The position numbers and the translations under genes were made by a program. This document shows, piece by piece, positions 13,653 through 27,617 of a stretch of DNA of 64,000 nt. The DNA is from Osedax frankpressi (lineage: Eukaryota; Annelida; Polychaeta; Sabellida; Siboglinidae). Location: NCBI GenBank assembly GCA_964035775.1, contig OZ038315.1, positions 15,916,188 through 15,980,187 on the forward strand. The letters are read 5' to 3'. Positions within the stretch are counted from its first letter, which is position 1; each line of letters starts with the position of its first letter. The notes under the pieces are model-generated. The model was given only the letters and a program-made list of their open reading frames with translations. It was not told the DNA's origin and searched no databases.

Positions 13653-16600
13653 TTTCGTTGGAAATCGTATCTGCCTCACGTCGGTGCATAAGTTGCATAT
13701 ATGTATCCACCTATATTCACATTTATATGTATATAATATATATTTCCGTTATAACGTATTCACATTACGTATTACCCATTGTTATTCGCAGTTATATTTT
13801 GTAGTATTAACATTTTAAATGTTAATATGTTACTTTTATATTCGTGTTTCCCTACATATTTGTATTACTAATATATTAAAATTCATATAACCATAACATC
13901 TATATTATCTATAGAAAGTTTATTAAAATAAATTGTTGATTTGTAGAATTATTAATAATTATTAAACGAGACTTTCCTAACTGAAAAAGTATGAAATCAT
14001 AACTATAGTTATGATATTACATATATATTAACTATAATATCATGTAAGTATCATATCATTATCAGTTAGTTTCATACAAACTATAGTTTGTTAAATAATG
14101 TTTACAATATATATTAATAATACATATTTTTACAAATAAATATGAGTAAAGATATTGCATGAATTATGAGTTATAAAATTACTTTGTAAATTTATCTTTG
14201 CAAGTTAGCCAAAGATAATTCTTCAATTTATATTATAAAATTCGTTTTATATATTCATATATCAATATAATTCATAAAAATATCATAAAATAATAATGTT
14301 ATATAATGTTCAAAATATATACAATTTCTTGATTGATATAAATTAGGTCGATAACCCAAATTATTACTATCAAACTATAAATATTTCAATATTTCATTAT
14401 CATATGTAATATTTAAATATCTGCACGTATGTGTTACCTTAAATAAATATATTAGACGAAATACTTATAAAACTTAAATTAAACTGCTATCAAGTTTTCA
14501 AACTCTATATATATTCCAGGGTCGCGGTCTTATAAATGTAGATAATTTAAATTCAGACAATCTATTCACAATTTTATTAACATATATATTGATAATATAA
14601 GTCTGTCATTTATCATCAATTATTATAATATGATTTATTATAAAATATATAAAACCATATTATTAGAATATATAAGAATGATATATAAGAATGATGTTCA
14701 CATACATATGTATATATATGATATGTAAAAATGAATTAATACACAATATTTAATACTTTAACTGTACCATCAAAACAATATTTGTAAATTTATTCAAAAT
14801 AAAGAATACTTTTTGTAAATGTTCTTTAGGTCATCTCATTATATTACCATTATTAAATTTTAGCAAACATTAGATGTAATTGTTTTAATATTGGACAAAA
14901 CATATTAATTATTTATTATTGTTATGTCCTTATTATCTAGTTTGGCATATATTGCGATACAGGACAATTTATATGATATGGTTTTCTGGCATAATGCGTT
15001 TTTCTAATTATACGTATTTATTTAGAGATAAAATTGACTCTACCAATCAAAACAGTTACTGAGATAATGACATCTTATTGGTAATTACTGTACTTATTGT
15101 TATAATTATTATAATTATAATGTATATATTATAAATAATAGATTATTATGAATAATAACATATAGAATATATTGCAGATCAGTTTATTTAATTAGTAATA
15201 GATACAATTATCAAACATTTTTGATTATTGTATTATTTATGCTTTTTGATCAGATAAACAATTAATGTAAGTTTTTTTAGATATTTTTGTTTTACTAGAA
15301 GTAAATAAATTATATTATCATTTTTATACAAATTTTATATTAAATATTAATACAATACTTCTCTTTAGATATAAATGATATACAATATAGATATTTATAA
15401 TATGTGTATGTTCAGCTTACTGATGCATATATTCATCAGCCACCCTCGTGAGTAATGTACTTGCACGAAATGTTCGCGTATTTTCACATGGTCAATGTTC
15501 AAACTGAAGAAACTGTAAATTATGTTCGATAATTTTTAAAAAGAGTAATCACATTACATATACTATTCCAGTCTTTTAACGTTATTGTCACTACATGTGA
15601 ATGTGAGGTCAGTTATAATAATGGTTGAAATGTATGTAAAAATGTATATCATCAATTTGTATCTATGTCAATACTTTTTATAAACGTTTTAGAGTTGATA
15701 CCTAAAACAAACATTCCGTTTTATACACAAACTTAAATACTATATAATAATGTTCTATATTCTCTTAATATATTTTTATATATAATTATACTATCAAATA
15801 TATGAAGTATATTATCAAATGATTTTCTATATTCTCTTAATATATGCTTATATTATAGTATGTATACAATACTGTATATATTGAAGATATATACAATATA
15901 TAATTTTTACTGTGCATTATATTTTGTAAATTATACAATGTACATTGTATATTGTACATTGTACAATGTCAACTCTATAATTTAAAGTGTATACTGTATA
16001 ATAAAGAGTATATTAATTAAGTTAATAACATTTAATAAATAATAAAAACAATAAGTTTATTGTATACTAGTATACAAGCAATTATATCCAACTCATATAT
16101 TATTTTAATATTATATTTTATATGTATTATTAAATATAAATACTTAACTTATTAATATATAATATTAGTATATACTAATTTAAACAATACACGATCCTAT
16201 ACTTTTAAATTACATTAAAACATATACTTCATTTTATATATATATATATAATAATAATGATATTATACAATTAAAATGAGAATATTATATATATTGTCAA
16301 ATATTAAAAATAATATTTATTTTGCCTAAAATATATCAAAATAAAAAATGATTTAAACAATGATCATATTATTTTAGTATTACTATATTATCATACTTAT
16401 TCTGTATTTATATATATTTGATATTATACTATATTTTATGTATATAAAACATTGTCATAATAGGATGCTCACACGATGCATATCATATTTCTATAAATAT
16501 TGTCGTACGCAAAATAAGGTCTTACGACGTACGACTATAAATATTGAGAGTTCACAAGGTGCAGAATTTTATACAAGTTACTAATTTATTTTATTATTTA

Positions 16601-17340
16601 GGTGACTACATTAGAAACTGCAGTGCATTAGAGTATTTAGTTCAAATTGAGTTATTATTTGTTATATCAAATAATATAATTCTTAAAGTAGATCTTGAGG
16701 ATATTTTTGGATTTTAAATTATCAATCATAATATAATAAAAATCAATTAATCATTTTAAGTATGACAAAATAATATAAATAAAAACTTTTATATTAAATA
16801 TATAAATATATAAATTTGTATATAATAAATAATATTCTATCAACTGAATTAAACAATTAATAAATTAATACTTACTATAGTAAATTAGCTTATGTATTAT
16901 TATTATTTTAGAATAATATATAAAACTTATATATTTTTGACATTTAAATGTTATTTTAATAATCAATAAATATCTTTAAATCTATTTCAGATTATATTGT
17001 AAAGATTACACAGATAATCGTGAGTGCTAGTTTGTAAAAAAAAATGTCGACGTATATTTTTATACAAAGAAACATTACAAAATAATATAGGGTATTTATA
17101 TGTCGTATTTTAAACTTGTTAATAAAAGAATAATTATAAGAAAGTTTATAGCTCATAGTATCTTAAAAAAGAATGTAATGATACACATAATAATTTATAC
17201 GTATATATATATATTTTACTAAATACGTAACTTTTAATAATTTTACGTGAACGATAATGACTAATCATCATATAGCAATATTTTAAACATCTATTTTTAT
17301 ATAACTTAACATTTTTATAAATACCATAAGTTGATACACT

Positions 17341-17395
17341 AAATATAATCTGTACAATGGTAGTAGTATGTACTACCATTGTACAGATTATATTT
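17341..17395. repeat. Hairpin with 25-bp perfect arms
   Basis: Arm 17341-17365 is the exact reverse complement of 17371-17395, with a 5-base loop (GTATG). Past the perfect part the pairing continues outward for about ten more bases with few mismatches (GTTGATACACT on the left against AGAGTATCAAT on the right). The stem contains TGTACAATGG. No terminal motif identifies a known foldback element; a hairpin RNA precursor or a MITE relic are both possible. Confidence 0.9.
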
Positions 17396-17950
17396 AGAGT
17401 ATCAATTAATATTTTGGAGTAATATACCCTATTGTAATCTAATTATGTGAATCTATTGACGTAGGTAGCAATAAATTTACGAACGAATACAAATAAATGA
17501 AAATAAATACAAATAAATGCAAATAAACAAATATAATTTCAAATAATTTAATATCATTTCAAAACACATTCAGTAATTTTATTACTAAACACGTTTATTT
17601 GACACAACTATTATCATTATTATAATTGGATAAATTGCTAGAGATATTGAAAATAATTCAATAAGAATAGGGTTTCATCGGTATCTTTAAGATACAAAAG
17701 TGATACACGCTGACCTCTTTAATTAGTACAGATGATTCATAATCTATGTGGTTAACTAATATTATAGGAAATGACCTCGAAAAGAAGAATACAAATACGA
17801 GTATCGCAATAGGTTAAACAATGTGATTAGAAGTTATTATTCTTTTTTGTTATCCTCCGGTGATTCATGTCATAGTATAAAAGTGGAATTTATAAATAAA
17901 TATTCAATTATTTCACTAATCGTAGAATAAACAGATAACAAGAATTATAA

Positions 17951-18013
17951 AAAGGATTTCAGCACAAATGGAACTTGCCTAATTGCATAGGAACTATAGA
18001 TAGCAAGCTTATA
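17951..18013 (+). pseudogene. Fragment of a Harbinger-type (DDE_Tnp_4) transposase
   Basis: A 21-codon stretch reads [21 protein letters not shown]. This matches the remembered signature of PIF/Harbinger nuclease domains (KWNFPNCIGAIDGKH), which carries the first catalytic Asp, here the D of TID; the usual Gly after it is Ser. Just upstream the frame is closed by a stop, and just downstream the sequence passes into a TG microsatellite, so only a scrap remains. No inverted ends or further transposase blocks were found nearby. Confidence 0.7.
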
Positions 18014-18027
18014 TATGTATATATAAT

Positions 18028-18190
18028 GTATGTGTGTGTGTGTGTGTGTGTGTTTGTGGGGGGGGGGGGTTGTGTGTGTATGTGTGTGTGTGTGTGTGGG
18101 TGTGTGTGTATGTGTGTGTGTGTATGTGTGCGTCTATGTGTGTGTGTTTGTGTTTTTTTATATATGTAAAAGTGCGTGTGTGCGTGTATA
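18028..18190. repeat. (TG)n microsatellite with a 12-G run
   Basis: TG repeats are interrupted at 18058-18069 by twelve consecutive G, then continue with TATG and TGCG variants. The array directly abuts the Harbinger fragment. Confidence 0.9.
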
Positions 18191-18239
18191 TGAATATATT
18201 ATATACATCTATTAAAATCAAGATGTTATCATTTTAATT

Positions 18240-20555
18240 GTAAAGAAGAAATTCTGTAGTTCTTAGTAGTATTAAAGCTAACAGCTGATTTATTTATGTT
18301 AAAAAGTGTATGCAATAATAAAAATAGTTGTTGTGTATACAACAACAGTAGTAGTCTTTAGTCATAAGAAGTGGCTAACCTTTAAACATACCACCGGTTA
18401 CATCTCTCCCCTGGTGACATATTAATACCACATTATTTTGTTTCCGATGATGGATTTCTTTTAAAGACATATATACTACATTCCTGGCCATTTTGAGTAA
18501 TAACCATTATAGAAGGAGTATTCAATTATAGACAAAGTCGATTACGAATACATATTGAAAATGTTATCTTCTCATTTTCAATTGTTTAAAAACCCGTTAA
18601 CGTTCACGTCAGAAAAGTTGTGATCTTCGTACTAACTAATTTAATATTAAATAATATATCGAGAGTTGGTTTGGCCGAAGAGAAAGATAATAATATTCAT
18701 ACCGAGGAAACGTAGTTTTTCGAATTAAATACAATACATTCTAGATAATCAATAATAAGAGAAATTAGATATGAAGTGATACAATATTATGTAAAAGGAT
18801 GCAATACTAATTGGAAATATGATATTTTTAATTGTATACAATTCTATTAATAAATAAATATCAGATTTATGCCATTCTTATTTTATTAGAATAAATAATA
18901 AATAATGTTGAGATTTAAAAAAAGTAATATAGATAAATGTATATTTATTACTTTATTTCTGCATTCCATTGTATGATCAACTACCAAATGTATATTTTCT
19001 TGCCCAATTCCCGAAACTTTCTTTCATATTCATAAATATCTTTCACCAGATAAATCGTTGAAGTTAATATTATAATAATGCTAATTTAGTAATTTACTGG
19101 AGGAATACATATTTGAATTGCTAATGATTTTATATTGTTGTTTATGGAAACTTGACAAGAGTTTGCAATATTTAGATTTGTTATCTAGATAACATCTATC
19201 TATAGATAACATCTACTAGATAACATCTATCTAGAATATTATCTATATACCATTTCAATATACATGGAGATTATAAACAAAATCTTAACGTTTCAAAACA
19301 AACAAAATATTAATATGTAGGTCATTACTAAGTATGTACACTTAAATACTTTGGTGGTATAAATATATTGTTATGTTTTATATATATATACATTTTAATA
19401 ATCTGCATATTTCCATATTGGGTAACAACACACTATTCGCATTCTATTTGAGTGAGTCGGATACGATTTAATATACAACAATGACTTATTACTGAAAAAC
19501 ATTGATGTTCTAATACACGATGACTCATAACCTATATTCGTAACAGTCTATAGTAAAGTATTCGTATCTACGTCTGCCCGTATATTACAATAGGTAATAC
19601 TTTACTAATCCTCATCATATCTACGGTAATATGTTTTACCTTTAATTAACCGTACAGTATATATCCCGAGTCAGTATTACTATGATCTCTTTTAGCTCGA
19701 ACTTAATGAGTTTATTTTATTAACAAAGATTGCCATTATCATATTAACATACCGGTAATGGATACGAATGTTACGGTTTTTGATAAGTGATAACTAAAAT
19801 AATATCAATTCAAATTCTAATAATATATTTAATAATTATGTTAATAAGAAACAATATAATTAAATAGTTTAATGTCTCATCTATCATGTAGACAAATAAA
19901 TGAATTTGTATTGCTTTCCATCGGGTATATTGAATATTACTTCGGGTATATTGAATATCAATTTAAATACATATACATGATAATTACTATATACTCCTAA
20001 ATGAGTGTTATTCTAGTATCAAGAATATTTATATACGTTACAAAATAATAGTATGTATAGTATACTATTTACATATAATATCTATTATATTACAATAAAT
20101 ATATATATTAATATATAAGTATTATATTATAAAAAGTATAATATTATATGCATATATGAGTTTTAATGACTACCTCCTATAGATAACATATATCGGGCGA
20201 TATCTTTTAATTTAATCATTTTTAACCCTTACAATATAAAAACAATATAAATACGTATGTAATGACATTTATGTAGGAAGTTACATAGGAAATAATTCAG
20301 GTCATGTTAGTTTGTTATTATATTATAAAAGTGAAAAATTATTTTATTTTTATTAAAAATATGTTATGTTTATTTAAAATAATTATAAATGATTGTATAA
20401 TAGTTACATCATATGGATCATTGTAAAGTGTGTGTATTATGACTTATACACTGTATACGTCATATTATTAAATGATAATGTAATAGTCAGTAACATGTAT
20501 CAATGTTATATATTTATAATTATTTGTTTAAAATACATGTTCATCATATATCAAT
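18240..20555. other. Gene-free stretch
   Basis: A less A+T-rich part (about 18,340-18,480) contains CATACCACCGGTTACATCTC and has no recognisable coding content. Three close copies of AGATAACATCTA lie at about 19,190-19,245. The rest is A+T-rich with nothing recognised. Confidence 0.5.
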
Positions 20556-20558
20556 AAA

Positions 20559-23500
20559 TACACTGTAAGTTTTACACTATAAGTTTTACACTGTAAGTTT
20601 TACACTGTAAGTTTTACAATGTAAGTTTTACACTGTAAGTTTTACACTGTAAGTTTTACACTGTAAGTTTTACACTGTAAGTTTTACACTGTAAGTTTTA
20701 CACTGTAAGTTTTACACTGTAAGTTTTACACTGTAAGTTTTACACTGTAAGTTTTACACTGTAAGTTTTACACTGTAAGTTTTACACTGTAAGTTTTACA
20801 CTGTAAGTTTTACACTGTAAGTTTTACACTGTAAGTTTTACACTGTAAGTTTTACACTGTAAGTTTTACACTGTAAGTTTTACACTGTAAGTTTTACACT
20901 GTAAGTTTTACACTGTAAGTTTTACACTGTAAGTTTTACACTGTAAGTTTTACACTGTAAGTTTTACACTGTAAGTTTTACACTGTAAGTTTTACACTGT
21001 AAGTTTTACACTGTAAGTTTTACACTGTAAGTTTTACACTGTAAGTTTTACACTGTAAGTTTTACACTGTAAGTTTTACACTGTAAGTTTTACACTGTAA
21101 GTTTTACACTGTAAGTTTTACACTGTAAGTTTTACACTGTAAGTTTTACACTGTAAGTTTTACACTGTAAGTTTTACACTGTAAGTTTTACACTGTAAGT
21201 TTTACACTGTAAGTTTTACACTGTAAGTTTTACACTGTAAGTTTTACACTGTAAGTTTTACACTGTAAGTTTTACACTGTAAGTTTTACACTGTAAGTTT
21301 TACACTGTAAGTTTTACACTGTAAGTTTTACACTGTAAGTTTTACACTGTAAGTTTTACACTGTAAGTTTTACACTGTAAGTTTTACACTGTAAGTTTTA
21401 CACTGTAAGTTTTACACTGTAAGTTTTACACTGTAAGTTTTACACTGTAAGTTTTACACTGTAAGTTTTACACTGTAAGTTTTACACTGTAAGTTTTACA
21501 CTGTAAGTTTTACACTGTAAGTTTTACACTGTAAGTTTTACACTGTAAGTTTTACACTGTAAGTTTTACACTGTAAGTTTTACACTGTAAGTTTTACACT
21601 GTAAGTTTTACACTGTAAGTTTTACACTGTAAGTTTTACACTGTAAGTTTTACACTGTAAGTTTTACACTGTAAGTTTTACACTGTAAGTTTTACACTGT
21701 AAGTTTTACACTGTAAGTTTTACACTGTAAGTTTTACACTGTAAGTTTTACACTGTAAGTTTTACACTGTAAGTTTTACACTGTAAGTTTTACACTGTAA
21801 GTTTTACACTGTAAGTTTTACACTGTAAGTTTTACACTGTAAGTTTTACACTGTAAGTTTTACACTGTAAGTTTTACACTGTAAGTTTTACACTGTAAGT
21901 TTTACACTGTAAGTTTTACACTGTAAGTTTTACACTGTAAGTTTTACACTGTAAGTTTTACACTGTAAGTTTTACACTGTAAGTTTTACACTGTAAGTTT
22001 TACACTGTAAGTTTTACACTGTAAGTTTTACACTGTAAGTTTTACACTGTAAGTTTTACACTGTAAGTTTTACACTGTAAGTTTTACACTGTAAGTTTTA
22101 CACTGTAAGTTTTACACTGTAAGTTTTACACTGTAAGTTTTACACTGTAAGTTTTACACTGTAAGTTTTACACTGTAAGTTTTACACTGTAAGTTTTACA
22201 CTGTAAGTTTTACACTGTAAGTTTTACACTGTAAGTTTTACACTGTAAGTTTTACACTGTAAGTTTTACACTGTAAGTTTTACACTGTAAGTTTTACACT
22301 GTAAGTTTTACACTGTAAGTTTTACACTGTAAGTTTTACACTGTAAGTTTTACACTGTAAGTTTTACACTGTAAGTTTTACACTGTAAGTTTTACACTGT
22401 AAGTTTTACACTGTAAGTTTTACACTGTAAGTTTTACACTGTAAGTTTTACACTGTAAGTTTTACACTGTAAGTTTTACACTGTAAGTTTTACACTGTAA
22501 GTTTTACACTGTAAGTTTTACACTGTAAGTTTTACACTGTAAGTTTTACACTGTAAGTTTTACACTGTAAGTTTTACACTGTAAGTTTTACACTGTAAGT
22601 TTTACACTGTAAGTTTTACACTGTAAGTTTTACACTGTAAGTTTTACACTGTAAGTTTTACACTGTAAGTTTTACACTGTAAGTTTTACACTGTAAGTTT
22701 TACACTGTAAGTTTTACACTGTAAGTTTTACACTGTAAGTTTTACACTGTAAGTTTTACACTGTAAGTTTTACACTGTAAGTTTTACACTGTAAGTTTTA
22801 CACTGTAAGTTTTACACTGTAAGTTTTACACTGTAAGTTTTACACTGTAAGTTTTACACTGTAAGTTTTACACTGTAAGTTTTACACTGTAAGTTTTACA
22901 CTGTAAGTTTTACACTGTAAGTTTTACACTGTAAGTTTTACACTGTAAGTTTTACACTGTAAGTTTTACACTGTAAGTTTTACACTGTAAGTTTTACACT
23001 GTAAGTTTTACACTGTAAGTTTTACACTGTAAGTTTTACACTGTAAGTTTTACACTGTAAGTTTTACACTGTAAGTTTTACACTGTAAGTTTTACACTGT
23101 AAGTTTTACACTGTAAGTTTTACACTGTAAGTTTTACACTGTAAGTTTTACACTGTAAGTTTTACACTGTAAGTTTTACACTGTAAGTTTTACACTGTAA
23201 GTTTTACACTGTAAGTTTTACACTGTAAGTTTTACACTGTAAGTTTTACACTGTAAGTTTTACACTGTAAGTTTTACACTGTAAGTTTTACACTGTAAGT
23301 TTTACACTGTAAGTTTTACACTGTAAGTTTTACACTGTAAGTTTTACACTGTAAGTTTTACACTGTAAGTTTTACACTGTAAGTTTTACACTGTAAGTTT
23401 TACACTGTAAGTTTTACACTGTAAGTTTTACACTGTAAGTTTTACACTGTAAGTTTTACACTGTAAGTTTTACACTGTAAGTTTTACACTGTAAGTTTTA

Positions 23501-25380
23501 CACTGTAAGTTTTACACTGTAAGTTTTACACTGTAAGTTTTACACTGTAAGTTTTACACTGTAAGTTTTACACTGTAAGTTTTACACTGTAAGTTTTACA
23601 CTGTAAGTTTTACACTGTAAGTTTTACACTGTAAGTTTTACACTGTAAGTTTTACACTGTAAGTTTTACACTGTAAGTTTTACACTGTAAGTTTTACACT
23701 GTAAGTTTTACACTGTAAGTTTTACACTGTAAGTTTTACACTGTAAGTTTTACACTGTAAGTTTTACACTGTAAGTTTTACACTGTAAGTTTTACACTGT
23801 AAGTTTTACACTGTAAGTTTTACACTGTAAGTTTTACACTGTAAGTTTTACACTGTAAGTTTTACACTGTAAGTTTTACACTGTAAGTTTTACACTGTAA
23901 GTTTTACACTGTAAGTTTTACACTGTAAGTTTTACACTGTAAGTTTTACACTGTAAGTTTTACACTGTAAGTTTTACACTGTAAGTTTTACACTGTAAGT
24001 TTTACACTGTAAGTTTTACACTGTAAGTTTTACACTGTAAGTTTTACACTGTAAGTTTTACACTGTAAGTTTTACACTGTAAGTTTTACACTGTAAGTTT
24101 TACACTGTAAGTTTTACACTGTAAGTTTTACACTGTAAGTTTTACACTGTAAGTTTTACACTGTAAGTTTTACACTGTAAGTTTTACACTGTAAGTTTTA
24201 CACTGTAAGTTTTACACTGTAAGTTTTACACTGTAAGTTTTACACTGTAAGTTTTACACTGTAAGTTTTACACTGTAAGTTTTACACTGTAAGTTTTACA
24301 CTGTAAGTTTTACACTGTAAGTTTTACACTGTAAGTTTTACACTGTAAGTTTTACACTGTAAGTTTTACACTGTAAGTTTTACACTGTAAGTTTTACACT
24401 GTAAGTTTTACACTGTAAGTTTTACACTGTAAGTTTTACACTGTAAGTTTTACACTGTAAGTTTTACACTGTAAGTTTTACACTGTAAGTTTTACACTGT
24501 AAGTTTTACACTGTAAGTTTTACACTGTAAGTTTTACACTGTAAGTTTTACACTGTAAGTTTTACACTGTAAGTTTTACACTGTAAGTTTTACACTGTAA
24601 GTTTTACACTGTAAGTTTTACACTGTAAGTTTTACACTGTAAGTTTTACACTGTAAGTTTTACACTGTAAGTTTTACACTGTAAGTTTTACACTGTAAGT
24701 TTTACACTGTAAGTTTTACACTGTAAGTTTTACACTGTAAGTTTTACACTGTAAGTTTTACACTGTAAGTTTTACACTGTAAGTTTTACACTGTAAGTTT
24801 TACACTGTAAGTTTTACACTGTAAGTTTTACACTGTAAGTTTTACACTGTAAGTTTTACACTGTAAGTTTTACACTGTAAGTTTTACACTGTAAGTTTTA
24901 CACTGTAAGTTTTACACTGTAAGTTTTACACTGTAAGTTTTACACTGTAAGTTTTACACTGTAAGTTTTACACTGTAAGTTTTACACTGTAAGTTTTACA
25001 CTGTAAGTTTTACACTGTAAGTTTTACACTGTAAGTTTTACACTGTAAGTTTTACACTGTAAGTTTTACACTGTAAGTTTTACACTGTAAGTTTTACACT
25101 GTAAGTTTTACACTGTAAGTTTTACACTGTAAGTTTTACACTGTAAGTTTTACACTGTAAGTTTTACACTGTAAGTTTTACACTGTAAGTTTTACACTGT
25201 AAGTTTTACACTGTAAGTTTTACACTGTAAGTTTTACACTGTAAGTTTTACACTGTAAGTTTTACACTGTAAGTTTTACACTGTAAGTTTTACACTGTAA
25301 GTTTTACACTGTAAGTTTTACAGTGTAACTTTACACTGTAAGTTTTACAGTGTAAGTTTTACTCTGTAAGTTTTATACTG
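20559..25380. repeat. Large satellite-like array, 14-bp unit
   Basis: About 340 copies of CACTGTAAGTTTTA run head to tail for about 4.8 kb. From about 20,630 to 25,315 I see no difference between copies. The outermost copies vary: CACTATAAG and CAATGTAAG on the left; CAGTGTAAC, ACTCTGTAAG, TATACTG and TGATTACACTATAAG on the right. Each unit contains TTACA-C-TGTAA, a palindrome around one base. TAA recurs in every frame, so no coding is possible. Sharp core identity with decayed edges fits recent unequal exchange or gene conversion. The true length may differ from this assembly. Confidence 0.97.
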
Positions 25381-25404
25381 TAAGTGATTACACTATAAGT
25401 TTTA

Positions 25405-25535
25405 ATGTAGTACGTACAGAGTACGTGGTTACAGTTTAAGTCTTACACTGTACCACGTACATGGTACGTCGTACAGTGTACGTGGTAAAGTTTAAATCTT
25501 ACACTGTACGTCGTACAGTGTACCTTGTATATATT
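25405..25535. repeat. Degenerate duplicated segment beside the 14-bp array
   Basis: Two diverged copies of a segment of roughly 50-70 bp, each containing CTTACACTGTAC and GTCGTACAGTGTAC. The ACACTGTA core is shared with the 14-bp unit, so this may be an older edge of the same repeat. Confidence 0.6.
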
Positions 25536-26210
25536 ACATTTTATAGTGTACAATGTATACATTTACGACTATAGTCGTATACATTTATTGGATAATAAAC
25601 AATGTAAATTGTTGAAAGTTTTGATATCCTATGATTTAGAGAATTATCTTGAACTATATATGATTTAATTGTGTTTAGTACATACCAATAAGTATTTGTT
25701 AAAGTATTAATTTATTATAATTTCAATTATATTATATAATTTACCTTTAAATTCAGATATAAAAATTTGTACACATTTTTTATAAATGTAGTCAATAAAT
25801 ATTTTTCATTTTAAAGTTCAAGTTAATGAAATCATAATGCAATACTAACAACTGTATACTACTTGATATGCTAGCAGTGGGTATATATTATATATGTGTT
25901 CTTATTAAGTCGAGGGAGATCCCGTATATGTCCCCATTAATTATGTGACCTTGACCTATAAATACGATCCTAACAAATATGGCCTACCTATAATTATTTA
26001 CGACCAAACTTATTTCCTCGAAGTGGTAAAATATAACGAAGACTAGGGATCGCATATATGATAACAAATGAAAGTTACGTAAAGCAGTGCGTAGTGCTTC
26101 GGACTACACACAGACCAAGTCATAACGGACATAAACATCACCATTGTTTATTAAGATTCTATACCGAAGTATTGATGGCACTAATAACGTGTGAGGTACG
26201 TCGTGCGTTT
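25536..26210. other. Unrecognised spacer
   Basis: Between 25,900 and 26,200 the base composition is more balanced. It contains GTGCGTAGTGC at 26,088, which also occurs at 3,973, but little else aligns between the two sites. No gene recognised. Confidence 0.4.
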
Positions 26211-26214
26211 ATAT

Positions 26215-27535
26215 AATGACGTAGTGTTTATATAGTGTATATATAGTCTATATATAATGTATCTACAGTGTATATATAGTCTATATATAATGTATCTACA
26301 GTATATATATATAGTGTATATATAATGTATCTACAGTGTATATATAGTCAATATATATACTGTAGATACATTATATATAGACTATATATATACTGTAGAT
26401 ACATTATATATAGTCTATATGTAATGTATCTACAGTATATATATAGTCTATATATAATATATATATAATGTATATATAGTCTATATATAATGTATCTACA
26501 GTGTATATATTGACTATATATAATGTATATATAGTGTATATATAGTCTATATATAATGTATCTACAGTATATATATAGTGTATATATAATGTATCTACAG
26601 TATATATATATAGTCTATATATAATGTATCTACAGTATATATATAGTCTATATATAATGTATCTACAGTGTATATATAGTCTATATATAATGTATATATA
26701 GTGTATATATAGTCTATATATAATGTATATATAGTCTATATATAATGTATCTAAAGTGTATATATAGTCTATATATAATCTATCTACAGTGTATATATAG
26801 TCTATATATAATGTATATATAGTGTATATATAGTCTATATATTATGTATCTACAGTGTATATATAGTCTATATATAATGTATCTAAAGTGTATATATAGT
26901 CTATATATAATGTATCTACAGTCTATATATAATGTATCTAAAGTGTATATATAGTCTATATATAATGTATATCTAGTGTATATATAGTCTATATATAATG
27001 TATATATAGTCTATATATAATGTATCTAAAGTGTATATAAAGTCTATATATAATGTATCTACAGTGTATATATAGTCTATATATAATGTATCTAAAGTGT
27101 ATATATAGTCTATATATAATGTATCTACAGTCTATATATAATGTATCTAAAGTGTATATATAGTCTATATATAATGTATATCTAGTGTATATATAGTCTA
27201 TATATAATGTATATATAGTCTATATATAATGTATCTAAAGTGTATATATAGTCTATATATAATGTATCTACAGTGTATATATAGTCTATATATAATGTAT
27301 ATAGTGTATATATAGTCTATATATAATGTATATATAGTCTATATATAATGTATCTAAAGTGTATATATAGTCTATATATAATGTATCTAAAGTATATATA
27401 TAGTCTATATATAATGTATCTACAGTGTATATATAGTCTATATATAATGTATATATATAGTGTATATATAGTCTATATATAATGTATCTATAGTGTATAT
27501 AGTCTATATATAATGTATCTAAAGTGTATATATAT
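26215..27535. repeat. Tandem array, unit near 33 bp, with an inverted block
   Basis: About 40 irregular units are built from TATATAGTCTATATATAATG followed by TATCTACAGTG or TATCTAAAGTG, some shortened. At about 26,350-26,415 the order flips, reading ACTGTAGATACATTATATAT and thus the reverse complement of the unit for about two copies, which makes a foldback inside the array. Confidence 0.9.
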
Positions 27536-27617
27536 AATCGTCTAGAGTCATATCACTTCTGATTGGACAAAGGTATGTAAACAACCCATTATTTGTAAGT
27601 CGTGACTAATGTGTTAA

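Larger units (their letters stand above)
8430..17340. other. Gene-free A+T-rich stretch with AT microsatellites
   Basis: About 9 kb in which I find no reading frame with coding character, no RNA gene and no transposon ends. Long AT runs lie near 11,335, 12,917, 13,207 and 13,589. A perfect 20-bp palindrome (ATCATAACTATAGTTATGAT) lies near 13,995, and small TGTACA palindromes near 15,940. Confidence 0.6.

Noticed and set aside
18340-18480. Possible retroelement end or gene fragment around CATACCACCGGTTACATCTC
   Set aside because: No paired repeat, primer-binding site or protein similarity could be supported.
20559-25380. CRISPR-like appearance of evenly spaced repeats
   Set aside because: The 14-bp units are contiguous with no spacers, and the genome is that of an animal.
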